A stretch of DNA of 64,000 nucleotides from Pseudomonas sp. GD04091 (lineage in GTDB: Bacteria; Pseudomonadota; Gammaproteobacteria; Pseudomonadales; Pseudomonadaceae), in contig NZ_JAOEBG010000001.1 in NCBI RefSeq assembly GCF_029836165.1, positions 310,001 to 374,000 of the forward strand, written 5' to 3'. Under the pieces are notes generated by a model, which was not told the origin of the DNA, did not search any database, and worked only from the letters and a program-made list of their open reading frames with translations. Of the stretch, positions 9,237 through 17,887 are shown one piece after another. The translations under genes were made by a program, and so were the position numbers. How positions within the stretch are numbered: position 1 is the stretch's first letter; each line of letters begins with the position of its first letter.

Positions 9237-10925
9237 TCAGGCGATGTCACGCAGTTCACGGCGCAGGATCTTGCCCACCGGGGTCATCGGCAACGATTCA
9301 CGCAGCACGATGTGCTTGGGCACCTTGTAGCCGGTGAAGTTGGCCTTGCAGAACGCCTTGAGCTCATCGACGCTGACCCCACCCGCCCGCGGCACGACGA
9401 ACAGCTTCACCGCTTCGCCGGAGCGCTCGTCGGGCACGCCGATCGCCGCGCAACTGGCCACCTGCGGATGACTCATCACCACGTCCTCGATCTCGTTGGG
9501 ATACACGTTGAAGCCCGAGACGATGATCATGTCCTTCTTGCGGTCGACGATGCGGGTGTAGCCATCCGCATCGATGATCGCGATGTCGCCGGTCTTGAAC
9601 CAGCCATCCGCGTCCAGCGCCTGGGCGGTGGCTTCCGGCTGCTGCCAATAGCCCTTCATCACCTGCGGCCCCTTGATGCACAGCTCGCCTCGCTCGCCCA
9701 GAGGTTGCTCGCGGCCTTCGTCGTCGACCACCTTGAACGCGGTGTCGGGTACCGGGATACCGACAGTCCCCAGACGCGCCAGTTGCCCATACGGGTTGGT
9801 ACTGGCCACGGGCGAGGTCTCGGTCAGGCCATAGCCCTCGACGATGCGGCAACCGGTCAGCGCCTCCCAGCGCTCGGCGGTGGCCTTGACCAGCGCGGTG
9901 CCACCGGAATTGGTGACCTTGAGCGCCGAGAAGTCGAGGGACTTGAAACCCGGATTGTCCATCAGCGCGACGAACAACGTGTTGAGCCCCAGCAGCGCCG
10001 AGAAACGCCACTTGCCCAGCTCCTTGATGAAGCCCGGGATATCGCGCGGATTGGTGATAAGCACGTTGTGGTTGCCGGTGACCATCATGCACATGCAGTT
10101 CGCGGTGAAGGCATAGATGTGGTACAGCGGCAGCGGCGCGATCATCACCTCCTGCCCTTCCTTGATCAGCGGCTGGCCATCAGGGCCGTGCTGGGCGAAG
10201 CAGGCCAGCACCTGGAGCATGTTGGCGACCAGATTGCCATGGGTGAGCATGGCACCCTTGGCCAGGCCCGTGGTACCGCCGGTGTACTGCAGCACCGCGA
10301 CATCCTCGAGTGCCCGCGCAACCGGCTTGTGGCTAAGCGCGCGGCCCTGGCGCAGGACCTGCTTGAATGAAACGGCCTGGGGCAGTTGATACGCCGGGAC
10401 CATCTTTTTCAGCTTGTCGACCACGGTATTGACCAGCCAGCCCTTGGCGGTGGGCAACAGATCGCCCATCTTCGCCTCGATCAGGTATTCGATGCCGGTA
10501 TCCGGCAGGACCTCCTGAACCCGCTTGCCGAACATGTTCAGGTAGACCAGGGCGCGCGCGCCGGAGTCCTTGAACTGGTGGCGCATCTCGCGCTCGGTAT
10601 ACAGCGGGTTGGTGTTGACCACGATCAGCCCGGCGCGCATCGCGCCGAACACGGCGATGGGGTACTGCAGGACGTTGGGCATCTGCACCGCGATGCGATC
10701 ACCCGGCTGCAGGTCGGTGTGCTGCTGCAACCAGGCGGCGAAGGCCGCCGAAAGACGCTCCAGCTCCGCGTAGTTCAGGGTGACCCCGAGGTTGCTGAAG
10801 GCCGGGCGATCGGCGAAGCGCTTGCAGGACCGCTCGAAGACGTCGACGACGGACCTGTATGCATTCATGTCAATGGTGGAAGGCACGCCCGTCGGGCGCT
10901 TGTCATTCCAGAAATCGGCTTGCAT
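9237..10925 (-). CDS. fadD2: long-chain-fatty-acid-CoA ligase, second copy
   Basis: Encodes 562 residues, clearly paralogous to the neighbour downstream. It has YTGGTTGLAKGAMLTH, GYGLTETSPV, DRKKDMIIVSGFNVYPNE and the terminal GKILRREL motif. The ATG at 10925 (MQADFWNDKRPTG) follows AGAGGAAC. Tandem fadD genes of this kind occur in Pseudomonas, where the copies differ in chain-length preference and induction; which is dominant here cannot be told. It is divergent from the hydrolase-phaJ pair, with about 200 nt between. Confidence 0.94.
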   Translation of the reverse strand: MQADFWNDKRPTGVPSTIDMNAYRSVVDVFERSCKRFADRPAFSNLGVTLNYAELERLSAAFAAWLQQHTDLQPGDRIAVQMPNVLQYPIAVFGAMRAGLIVVNTNPLYTEREMRHQFKDSGARALVYLNMFGKRVQEVLPDTGIEYLIEAKMGDLLPTAKGWLVNTVVDKLKKMVPAYQLPQAVSFKQVLRQGRALSHKPVARALEDVAVLQYTGGTTGLAKGAMLTHGNLVANMLQVLACFAQHGPDGQPLIKEGQEVMIAPLPLYHIYAFTANCMCMMVTGNHNVLITNPRDIPGFIKELGKWRFSALLGLNTLFVALMDNPGFKSLDFSALKVTNSGGTALVKATAERWEALTGCRIVEGYGLTETSPVASTNPYGQLARLGTVGIPVPDTAFKVVDDEGREQPLGERGELCIKGPQVMKGYWQQPEATAQALDADGWFKTGDIAIIDADGYTRIVDRKKDMIIVSGFNVYPNEIEDVVMSHPQVASCAAIGVPDERSGEAVKLFVVPRAGGVSVDELKAFCKANFTGYKVPKHIVLRESLPMTPVGKILRRELRDIA

Positions 10926-11127
10926 TTATTGTTGTTCCTCTGCCGGGACCGTCCCTGACCTGATCGCCTGATGGCAAAAAGGCGTTGCGCCGACGTTAGC
11001 AGCAATGTCGAAGGTGGCAAATACGCCAAGTGCCGCCATTAACATTGTGAATCTCTTTTCTGGCCTTCCTGCAATCGGCCGCTTTGCGCATACACTGTTG
11101 ACCAATCTCCGCGCGCAAGGACCCGCC

Positions 11128-12072
11128 ATGCCCCATGACGCCTTCTGGCTGCCCGCCAGTGAGCACTGCAGCCTGTACGTGCACCAGTGGCTACCGGCCA
11201 CGCCGGTCAAGGCCGTGGTGCTGCTGGCCCATGGCATGGCCGAGCACGCCGGGCGCTACCAGCGCCTGGGCCATGCACTCAACGAGGCGGGTTATGCCCT
11301 GTTCGCACCCGACCTGCGCGGCCACGGCCGCACCGCTGAACTCGGCAGCCTGGGCCTGTTCGCCCGGAAGAATGGCTGGAATGCCGTGGTCAACGACCTG
11401 GGTCTGCTCGCCCAGCACATCGGCCAGCAGTTCCCTGGCACGCCCCTGTTCCTGTTCGGCCACAGCATGGGCAGCTACATTGCCCAGGCCTTCCTGTTGC
11501 ACCACAGCGCCAGCCTGCAGGGTGCGATCCTCAGCGGTTCGAACTTCCAGCCGGCGGCGCTGTACCGCGCCGCGCGCCTGATCGCCCGGCTCGAGGCCTG
11601 GCGCCAGGGGCCGCTGGGCAAGAGCGCGCTGATCGAATGGCTGTCGTTCGGTTCGTTCAACAAGGCATTCAGGCCCAATCGCACGGCATTCGACTGGCTC
11701 AGCCGCGATGACGGGGAAGTGGACAAGTACATCGCCGACCCGTTGTGCGGTTTTCGCTGCAGCAACCAGCTGTGGCTCGACCTGCTGCAAGGCCTGACGC
11801 AGATCAGCCAGGCCAAGCACCTGGCGCAGATCGATCCGAACCTGCCGCTGCTGGTGACGGGCGGCGAATGTGATCCGGTGAGCCTCGGCAAGCGTCTCAC
11901 CGATCTGGCCAATGCCCTGCGCGCGACCGGCAACCGTCATGTACAGTTGCGCATCTACCCTGGTGCACGCCACGAAGTGCTCAACGAAACCCATCGCGAC
12001 GAGGTGACCGCCGACATCATCGCCTGGCTGGAGCAGGCGCTGGCCCTTGGCCGCCCTGCCCGCAGCGAATGA
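11128..12072 (+). CDS. alpha/beta hydrolase, monoacylglycerol-lipase-like
   Basis: Encodes 314 residues of the serine aminopeptidase S33 / lysophospholipase fold. The opening motif VVLLAHGMAEHAGRY near residue 31 and the nucleophile elbow FGHSMGSY near residue 110 are clear. An Asp in the GGECDPVS stretch and a His in GARHEVLNE complete a likely triad. I chose the ATG at 11128 (MPHDAFWLPASEHC) because AAGGA lies 6 nt upstream; the frame is open further 5' without a start signal. It is followed by phaJ after 32 nt and divergent from fadD2, so it probably releases fatty acids from lipid esters. Confidence 0.85.
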   Translation: MPHDAFWLPASEHCSLYVHQWLPATPVKAVVLLAHGMAEHAGRYQRLGHALNEAGYALFAPDLRGHGRTAELGSLGLFARKNGWNAVVNDLGLLAQHIGQQFPGTPLFLFGHSMGSYIAQAFLLHHSASLQGAILSGSNFQPAALYRAARLIARLEAWRQGPLGKSALIEWLSFGSFNKAFRPNRTAFDWLSRDDGEVDKYIADPLCGFRCSNQLWLDLLQGLTQISQAKHLAQIDPNLPLLVTGGECDPVSLGKRLTDLANALRATGNRHVQLRIYPGARHEVLNETHRDEVTADIIAWLEQALALGRPARSE

Positions 12073-12104
12073 CAGGCGCCCTCGTCCCCCACAAGGAAGC
12101 CCCG

Positions 12105-12575
12105 ATGACCCAGGTCAGCAACACGCCTTACGAAGCTCTAGAAGTCGGCCAGAAAGCCGAGTACAAGAAGTCCGTGGAAGAACGCGACATCCAGCTGTTC
12201 GCCGCGATGTCCGGTGATCACAACCCGGTACACCTGGATGCCGAATTCGCCGCCAAGAGCATGTTCAAGGAGCGTATCGCCCACGGCATGTTCAGCGGCG
12301 CGCTGATCAGCGCCGCGGTGGCCTGCACCCTGCCTGGCCCCGGCACCATCTACCTGGGCCAGCAGATGAGCTTCCTGAAGCCGGTGAAGATCGGCGACCA
12401 CTTGACCGTGCGCCTGGAAATTCTCGAAAAATTGCCCAAGTTCAAGGTGCGTATCGCCACCAACGTCTACAACCAGAACGATGAGCTGGTGGTCGAGGGG
12501 GTCGCCGAGATCCTCGCGCCACGCAAGCAGCAGACCGTCGAGCTGGTGAGCCCGCCGAACTTCGTCGCCAGCTGA
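12105..12575 (+). CDS. phaJ1: (R)-specific enoyl-CoA hydratase, MaoC domain
   Basis: Encodes 156 residues and resembles PhaJ1 of P. aeruginosa from memory. The hydratase-2 motif with its catalytic Asp and His is visible (AAMSGDHNPVHLDAEFA, near residue 30), followed by RIAHGMFSGALIS. It converts trans-2-enoyl-CoA from beta-oxidation into (R)-3-hydroxyacyl-CoA, the monomer for polyhydroxyalkanoate synthesis. AAGGAA precedes the ATG at 12105. The neighbouring acyl-CoA ligases and lipase-like gene make a coherent fatty-acid set. Confidence 0.9.
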   Translation: MTQVSNTPYEALEVGQKAEYKKSVEERDIQLFAAMSGDHNPVHLDAEFAAKSMFKERIAHGMFSGALISAAVACTLPGPGTIYLGQQMSFLKPVKIGDHLTVRLEILEKLPKFKVRIATNVYNQNDELVVEGVAEILAPRKQQTVELVSPPNFVAS

Positions 12576-12603
12576 TCATCGGGTCGCAAGCGAGACGCGC
12601 CTG

Positions 12604-12627
12604 TGGAAGCGGGTTGGCCCGCTCCCA
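12604..12627. terminator. REP-like hairpin between convergent phaJ1 and sigma gene
   Basis: TGGAAGCGGG and CCCGCTCCCA pair with one mismatch around TTGG. It sits between the stops of two convergent genes. Confidence 0.55.
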
Positions 12628-12645
12628 TAGCGCCTTGGCTCATGA

Positions 12646-13887
12646 TCATGCGCCCAACTCGCGCAAGCGCCGCTCGATGTGCCGCCGCTCCGGCCCCTGC
12701 CGCGTCAACGTCAGCGCCTGCTGCCAGGCCTCGCGGGCCTGCGCCGTGTTGCCCAGCTGGCGATGCAGTTCAGCCCGCGCCGCATGAGCCAGGTGATACT
12801 CGCCCAACTCTCCCCGTCGAAGAATCGCCTCCACCGCCTGCAACCCCACCGCTGCTCCGTCACGCCTGGCCAACGCCACCGCCCGGTTCAACTCCACCAC
12901 GGGCGAAGGCCAGTGATGCTGCAACACATCGTACAGGCCGACGATCTCGTCCCAGTCGGTGGCATCGGCACTCGGGGCTTCGGCATGCAGCGCGGCAATC
13001 GCCGCCTGCACGCTGTATGGACCGAACGCTCGGCTGCGCAGCGCCTGGCGCACCAAACGACAGCCCTCGTCGATCTGCGCCCGGTCCCACAGGCTGCGAT
13101 CCTGCTCGTCAAGCAGCACCAGGTCGCCCTGGGCATCGCTGCGCGCCTGCTGGCGCGAAGCCTGCAACAGCATCAGTGCCAGCAACCCGAGCACTTCGGC
13201 ATCCGGCAGCAACTGCGCCAGCAAGCGGCCCAGGCGGATAGCTTCGTCGGTCAGCTCTCGGGTGGTCACGTCCTCGCCCGAGGAGGCCGAATACCCCTCG
13301 TTGAACACCAGGTAGATAACGCGCAGCACACTCTCCAGCCGCCCGGGCAGCTCACCCAGTTCCGGCACCTGATAAGGGATTCCGGCATCGCGGATCTTGG
13401 CCTTGGCACGCACGATACGCTGGGCGATGGTCGCGGGGCTCTGGAGGAAGGCGCGGGCGATCTGCTCGGTGGTCAGGTCGCAGACTTCCCTCAAGGTCAG
13501 CGGCACCTGGGCGTCGAAGGCCAACGCCGGGTGGCAGCAGGTGAAGATCAGCCGCAGCCGGTCATCGGCGAGCAGTTCTTCCTCGCCTGGATCCTGCGCC
13601 TGGCCCTCGAGCAGCATGATCAGGTCCGCCTGGGAACGATCGAACCGGGCACGCCGACGCAGGCCGTCGATGGCCTTGAAACGGCCGGCGGAGACCAGCC
13701 ATGCCCGCGGATTGTCCGGGATGCCGTCGCGCTGCCAGCGCTCGACGGCGATGAAGAAGGCATCGTGCAGGGCCTCCTCGGCCAGGTCGAAGTCCCCCAG
13801 CAGGCGGATCAGGGTCGCCAGGATGCGCCGGGAATCGCGGCGATAGACCGCCTCGACCTCCTGGCGCACACGCGCATCGCCGACCAT
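12646..13887 (-). CDS. ECF42-type RNA polymerase sigma factor
   Basis: Encodes 413 residues. The N-terminal ~170 residues carry sigma70 region 2 (LLGDFDLAEEALHDAFFIAV, residues ~29-48) and region 4 (LTLREVCDLTTEQIARAF). A long C-terminal extension of the type found in ECF42 (SigJ-like, DUF6596) sigmas follows, with a conserved YLVFNEGY motif. Its start ATG overlaps the stop of the SRPBCC gene by one base, so translation is coupled. It is the last gene of a four-gene unit with a YCII/DGPF protein, the classic ECF42 neighbour. It probably directs transcription of its own operon (see 15268-15294). No anti-sigma gene is present; regulation through the C-terminal extension is known for the group. 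Confidence 0.9.
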   Translation of the reverse strand: MVGDARVRQEVEAVYRRDSRRILATLIRLLGDFDLAEEALHDAFFIAVERWQRDGIPDNPRAWLVSAGRFKAIDGLRRRARFDRSQADLIMLLEGQAQDPGEEELLADDRLRLIFTCCHPALAFDAQVPLTLREVCDLTTEQIARAFLQSPATIAQRIVRAKAKIRDAGIPYQVPELGELPGRLESVLRVIYLVFNEGYSASSGEDVTTRELTDEAIRLGRLLAQLLPDAEVLGLLALMLLQASRQQARSDAQGDLVLLDEQDRSLWDRAQIDEGCRLVRQALRSRAFGPYSVQAAIAALHAEAPSADATDWDEIVGLYDVLQHHWPSPVVELNRAVALARRDGAAVGLQAVEAILRRGELGEYHLAHAARAELHRQLGNTAQAREAWQQALTLTRQGPERRHIERRLRELGA

Positions 13888-14372
13888 CAGTCCGGCATCC
13901 GCTGGGTCACCACCTCCACCAGGCGGTCCAGGCTTTCTCCCCAGCCCTGGTGGAAGCCCATCTCCTCGTGGGCCCGGCAGTCAGCGGCGCTCCAATGCCA
14001 GGCGCGCGCGGTGTAGCGGGTCTTGCCCTGCTCCTGCTCGAAAGTCACCACGGCGGTCATGAACGCCTTGTCCGCAGGCACCCAGCCAGGGCGGAAGGCA
14101 TCGGTGAACACCAACCGCTCGGGCGCATGGATCTCGAGGAATACGCCCTGATGGGGGTATTCGCTGCCATCAGGCGCCCGCATCAAGGTTCGGAACAGGC
14201 CACCAGGCCACAGTTGCATCTCGCACTCAGGGGTCGTCATGCCGTGCGGCCCCCACCACTGCTTCAGCCACTCGGGGTCGGTCCAGGCACGGAACACCTT
14301 GGCCGGTGGCGCATCGATCAGGCGGCTGATGGACAGTTCATGCTGCGCCGCCACAGGTTGTACCAGCGTCAT
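13887..14372 (-). CDS. SRPBCC (AHSA1-like) domain protein
   Basis: Encodes 161 residues of the START/Bet v 1-like hydrophobic-pocket fold. It shows the family opening ISRLIDAPPAKVFRAWTDPE (residues ~15-34) and WLKQWWGPHGM just after. GGAGAA lies 9-10 nt upstream. It lies between a YCII protein and the ECF sigma factor in one operon, starting 22 nt after the YCII stop. The ligand is unknown. Confidence 0.85.
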   Translation of the reverse strand: MTLVQPVAAQHELSISRLIDAPPAKVFRAWTDPEWLKQWWGPHGMTTPECEMQLWPGGLFRTLMRAPDGSEYPHQGVFLEIHAPERLVFTDAFRPGWVPADKAFMTAVVTFEQEQGKTRYTARAWHWSAADCRAHEEMGFHQGWGESLDRLVEVVTQRMPD

Positions 14373-14393
14373 TCTTGTTGTTCTCCGTCTGGG

Positions 14394-14738
14394 TCAGGGT
14401 TGCAGGTCACGCACCGGCCGCACCTCGACGCTACCCACGCGCGCCGCCGGAATGCCCTTGGCGATGTTCAGCGCTTCGTTCAGGTCGCGGGCATCGATCA
14501 GGTAGAAACCGGCCAGTTGCTCCTTGGTCTCGGCGAACGGGCCATCGGTCAGGCTCATGTGTCCGCCGCGCATGCGCACCGTGGTGGCCGTCTGCACCGG
14601 CTTGAGCGCCTCGGCGGCCAGCATGCGCCCGCAGCTCAGGATCGACTCGGCGTAGGCCATGCATTCGGCGTCTTCGGGGCTGTCGGGCAGGCTGTGCAAC
14701 AGTGCTTCATCACAATAGACCAGGCACAGGTATTTCAT
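14394..14738 (-). CDS. YCII/DGPF domain protein
   Basis: Encodes 114 residues and begins MKYLCLVYCDEALLHSLPD. The signature around VRMRGGHMSLTDGPFAETKE includes the DGPF motif that names the group. DGPF proteins are the typical partners of ECF42 sigma factors, and their biochemical role is not established. It is the second gene of the operon, 43 nt after the SnoaL-like gene. Confidence 0.87.
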   Translation of the reverse strand: MKYLCLVYCDEALLHSLPDSPEDAECMAYAESILSCGRMLAAEALKPVQTATTVRMRGGHMSLTDGPFAETKEQLAGFYLIDARDLNEALNIAKGIPAARVGSVEVRPVRDLQP

Positions 14739-14780
14739 GATCGTCTCCAGCGTGGCAGTGGGCGATGAATGGCGGTGCCA

Positions 14781-15206
14781 TCAGGGCTTGAGATCGAACA
14801 GCGCTTTCTGCGTCTGCATGTCGAACGGCGCCGACCAGTGTTCGTGGATCACCTGCCATTGTCCGTTGCTACGCCGGTAGCCGACAGTGACGCGTATGAA
14901 ACCGCACTGGCTTTCATCGCTGGACGGGCCGCAGCGATTGAGCCAATGGGCCAGGCCCAGGTCGCCGTCGGCATGCACGGTCAACTGCGCCACCTCGAAC
15001 ACCATCGGACCGGGGCAGTAGCTCATGCACATTTTCCAGTGCTCGAGATAAGCGGCCTTGCCTTTGAATTGCAGGGCCTGGATCGCATCGAAGGCCAGGA
15101 TGTCGTCGGCGTAAGGCGCGGCGATGCCGTCCAGATCACGCTCGCGCACTGCTTGTATCCAGCGCTCGATCAGTTGACGGATTTCGGTTTCGGCTGCGGT
15201 GTTCAT
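14781..15206 (-). CDS. SnoaL-like / NTF2-fold protein
   Basis: Encodes 141 residues with an NTF2-like cone fold: an N-terminal helix (ETEIRQLIERWIQAVRERD), then YADDILAFD and the C-terminal WQVIHEHWSAPFD strand. Such proteins act as small-molecule isomerases, hydrolases or binding proteins; the substrate is unknown. The ATG at 15206 is set by GGAGGAAACACCG. The same frame runs open upstream through the intergenic region with no start signal. It is the first gene of the ECF42 operon, directly downstream of the candidate ECF42 promoter. Confidence 0.85.
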   Translation of the reverse strand: MNTAAETEIRQLIERWIQAVRERDLDGIAAPYADDILAFDAIQALQFKGKAAYLEHWKMCMSYCPGPMVFEVAQLTVHADGDLGLAHWLNRCGPSSDESQCGFIRVTVGYRRSNGQWQVIHEHWSAPFDMQTQKALFDLKP

Positions 15207-15267
15207 CGGTGTTTCCTCCGAGGCTTCATCAGCGGGGGAGCCGGGCGATCCGGCGCCTTCAACACTG

Positions 15268-15294
15268 GTCGAACGGGAAAACGGCAAATCGACA
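15268..15294 (-). promoter_or_regulatory. candidate ECF42 sigma-dependent promoter
   Basis: On the minus strand TGTCGA (15294-15289) is followed after exactly 17 nt by CGAC (15271-15268), about 60 nt before the first gene of the sigma operon. As I recall, the published ECF42 signature is TGTCGA at -35 and CG(A/T)C at -10. This fits positive autoregulation of the operon by its own sigma factor. Confidence 0.6.
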
Positions 15295-15387
15295 ACAGAC
15301 GGAAAAAATAGTCGAAGCATCCGGGACATTGCAGTGCCCCCGGCAGGTTCGATAGCGTAGCGCGGACTCTTCAGGTGGAACCGATCG

Positions 15388-16197
15388 ATGCCGCTGACCT
15401 GCTCTGCCCTGCACGCCTGCACCGAGCTCGAACTTTCCTGGGTACGCGCCGGGGGTGGTGCCAGCTTTGCGCGCCATACCCACGACGAGTACGTACTGGG
15501 TGCCAACCTGCGTGGCCATGAGCAGATCTGGCTGGATGGTCGCGAGCTCGATGTGCCGGTACGCCAGGTCACCTTGTACAACCCGCTGGCGGTGCAGGGC
15601 TCGACGTTCGGCCCGGACGGCGTGGAATACGTCAGCCTGCATCTCTCCACCGACGCCCTGCGCCAGGTCATCCGCGACAACAACCTGCGTTCGACCGACC
15701 AGCCTCCGGTTTTCCAGCAGGGCATCCTGGAACACCCAGCGCTGTTCACCGCGCTGACGGACCTGGCGCAGTCCGCTGAGGCCGAGCGGGAGCAGGCCCT
15801 GCTGTCGCTGTTCGCCCAGTTGCTGGAGCAACCCTGCGCCACGCCGGGCGAACAGTCAGCCGCCATCGCCCGTAGCCAGGCGGCAATGAGGGCCAACCTC
15901 GACTGCCGCCTTGGGCTGGACCAGCTGGCCGCGCTGGCGGGGCTGAGCAAGTACCACTTTGCGCGCTGCTTCAAGAAGGCGACGGGCCTAGGGCCGTTGC
16001 AATACCACATGCAACTGCGTCTGATCGAGGCGCGGCGCCGCCTGCGCCGTGGCCAGCATCCGCAGGACGTGGCGCACGACCTGGGCTTTTACGACCAGAG
16101 CCATTTCATCACGGCCTTTCGCCGGGTCCACGGCTTCACCCCACAGCAGTACGCGACGCGCTACAGCGGTGGACTGACCAGAATGAACTCCCGGTAG
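15388..16197 (+). CDS. AraC family transcriptional regulator
   Basis: Encodes 269 residues. The N-terminal half is a cupin-like sensor domain (residues ~20-130, with FARHTHDEYVLG). The C-terminal ~100 residues carry two helix-turn-helix motifs (LDQLAALAGLSKYHFARCFK and PQDVAHDLGFYDQSHFITAF). The 3' end overlaps the convergent LysE gene by 37 nt. This regulator/exporter pairing is common in Pseudomonas, and the regulator probably controls the exporter in response to an amino acid. No strong ribosome site is visible at the ATG. Confidence 0.9.
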   Translation: MPLTCSALHACTELELSWVRAGGGASFARHTHDEYVLGANLRGHEQIWLDGRELDVPVRQVTLYNPLAVQGSTFGPDGVEYVSLHLSTDALRQVIRDNNLRSTDQPPVFQQGILEHPALFTALTDLAQSAEAEREQALLSLFAQLLEQPCATPGEQSAAIARSQAAMRANLDCRLGLDQLAALAGLSKYHFARCFKKATGLGPLQYHMQLRLIEARRRLRRGQHPQDVAHDLGFYDQSHFITAFRRVHGFTPQQYATRYSGGLTRMNSR

Positions 16198-16805
16198 CCG
16201 GAAACGATCACGTACACCGCGAAGTAGCAGAAGATCGCCGCAGACAGCAGATACGACCACGTCAACAGCCGGTCGCCGAGCAAGCGCCCGCCATGGCTGG
16301 CGATACCGCACAGCGACACGCACCAGAACAACCCCGCGGCGAAGAACCCTGCCAGGAACGACCCGGCCTCCAGGAGGCTGCCGCCCCCCGAGCGTGAAAT
16401 CAGCACCCCGCCCACCGCGGCGAACCAGAGAATCGCGCTGGGCGAGGACATGGCCAGGAAGATCCCGCGCAGGAACTCGCGCCAGCCCGACTCCACCACC
16501 ACGTGTCCGCGTGACTCCAGGTGCCCGCCGCGCCAGGCCGCCAGCAGCATTTTCAGCGCGAACCACACCAGCAGCGCAGAGCCGCCCACCCAGAGCGTCC
16601 AGCGCACGGCTTCGAACTGCAGCAGCACGGCCATCCCGGCCAGGGCGGCGATGGCGTAGATCAGGTCACCGACGCAGGTGCCCAGGCCCAGCCAGAAACC
16701 CTGCAGAAAGCCGCGCTGCATGGCCAGGGTGATCATCGCGATATTGGCCATGCCGATGTCCAGGCACAGGGAAAGGCTGAGGAGAAAACCGTTGGAAAAT
16801 GGCAT
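16161..16805 (-). CDS. LysE/RhtB family amino acid exporter
   Basis: Encodes 214 residues with about six membrane segments. The N-terminus FLLSLSLCLDIGMANIAMIT and the GFWLGLGTCVGDLIYAIAAL stretch are the LysE/RhtB signature. I prefer the ATG at 16805 (MPFSNGFLLSL) to the ATG at 16820, since relatives begin there. It exports an amino acid or related small molecule across the inner membrane; the substrate is unknown. It overlaps tail-to-tail with the AraC regulator. Confidence 0.88.
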   Translation of the reverse strand: MPFSNGFLLSLSLCLDIGMANIAMITLAMQRGFLQGFWLGLGTCVGDLIYAIAALAGMAVLLQFEAVRWTLWVGGSALLVWFALKMLLAAWRGGHLESRGHVVVESGWREFLRGIFLAMSSPSAILWFAAVGGVLISRSGGGSLLEAGSFLAGFFAAGLFWCVSLCGIASHGGRLLGDRLLTWSYLLSAAIFCYFAVYVIVSGYREFILVSPPL

Positions 16806-16883
16806 GCAGCGCTCACGCATTGGAAAAGTACGGCCATTGAATCCTGGCCGGGGCGCGGGGGTATTGGAAAAAATTGCGCCCCG

Positions 16884-17837
16884 TCATCCCGCCAGCACGC
16901 GCGCATACCGCTCGCGATCAACGTTCGCCCCACTGAGCACCACGGCCACGCGCTTGCCGGCTTGACGCTCGCGCTCCTGCATCAGTGCGGCCAAGGCCGC
17001 GGCGCCGGCACCCTCGGCCGTGTTGTGAGTGGTTTCGTGGTAAAGGCGCATGGCCTCGGCGATCTCGTCATCGGTCACCCGCACGATACGCGCGGCATGC
17101 TCGCGCACCAGGGCGAAAGCCTCCGGGTGCGGAACGCGGCAGGCCATGCCATCGGCAAAGGTGTCGGCGCTGGCAGTGGTGACGATGCGACCCTGCTCGA
17201 AGCTCAGGGCATAGGCATCGGCGGCGCTGGACACCACCCCGACGATCTCGGTGGACAGCCCCAGCAGGTTGCGCGCCTGGATCAACCCGCAGATGCCCGA
17301 GCCCATGCCGATCGGAACATACACGCAATCCAGGGCGGCCACGGCCTCGAACAGCTCCAGAGCATAGGTGGCCACGCCACGCACCAGCTCCGGGTGGAAC
17401 GACGGAACCATCGCATATCCCCGCGCATCGGCCAGGCGCGCCGCCTCCTCACGGGCGACGTCGAAATCCGCCCCATGCTCGACCAGCTCCGCCCCCAGAG
17501 CGCGCATGGCCGCATTCTTCTCCCGCGAATTGCCTTCCGGCACCACGATCAGCAACGGTAACCCGGCCTGGCGTGCCGCCAGGGCCATGCTCTGGCCGTG
17601 ATTGCCTCGGGTGGCGGTGACCAACCCACGGGGCGTATCACCAGCGGCCAGCAGCGAACGCACATAGACCAGGCCCCCGCGCACCTTGAAAGCGCCGGTG
17701 GGCGCATGGTTCTCATGCTTGACCCACAGCTGGCAGCCCAGCCGCTCGGCCAGCAGTGGCCAGGCATGCTGCGCAGTCGGTGGCACATGCTGGTGAACGA
17801 ACGCAGCAGCTTCACGCAGGGCGGGCAGGTCGAACAT
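16884..17837 (-). CDS. PLP-dependent threonine/serine dehydratase family enzyme
   Basis: Encodes 317 residues of the fold-type II PLP family. The Schiff-base lysine is in HAPTGAFKVRGG (K51). A GNHGQ phosphate motif (ATRGNHGQSMALAA) and a glycine-rich loop (IGMGSGICGL) follow. It would deaminate a hydroxy-amino acid such as threonine, serine or 3-hydroxyaspartate. The ATG at 17837 has AAGGA 8 nt upstream; the ATG at 17846 is too close to the ribosome site. It lacks the C-terminal ACT domain of biosynthetic IlvA, which suggests a catabolic role. It is divergent from a MocR-type regulator that probably controls it. Confidence 0.88.
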   Translation of the reverse strand: MFDLPALREAAAFVHQHVPPTAQHAWPLLAERLGCQLWVKHENHAPTGAFKVRGGLVYVRSLLAAGDTPRGLVTATRGNHGQSMALAARQAGLPLLIVVPEGNSREKNAAMRALGAELVEHGADFDVAREEAARLADARGYAMVPSFHPELVRGVATYALELFEAVAALDCVYVPIGMGSGICGLIQARNLLGLSTEIVGVVSSAADAYALSFEQGRIVTTASADTFADGMACRVPHPEAFALVREHAARIVRVTDDEIAEAMRLYHETTHNTAEGAGAAALAALMQERERQAGKRVAVVLSGANVDRERYARVLAG

Positions 17838-17887
17838 GGCGATCATCCTTCATCGGTGTGGGGTTGAACCGATCCTACGTGCCGGGC

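Noticed and set aside
14781..16010. A 409-codon reading of the SnoaL-like gene
   Set aside because: The extra 268 N-terminal codons run antisense to the AraC gene and through its promoter. A strong ribosome site sets the start at 15206.
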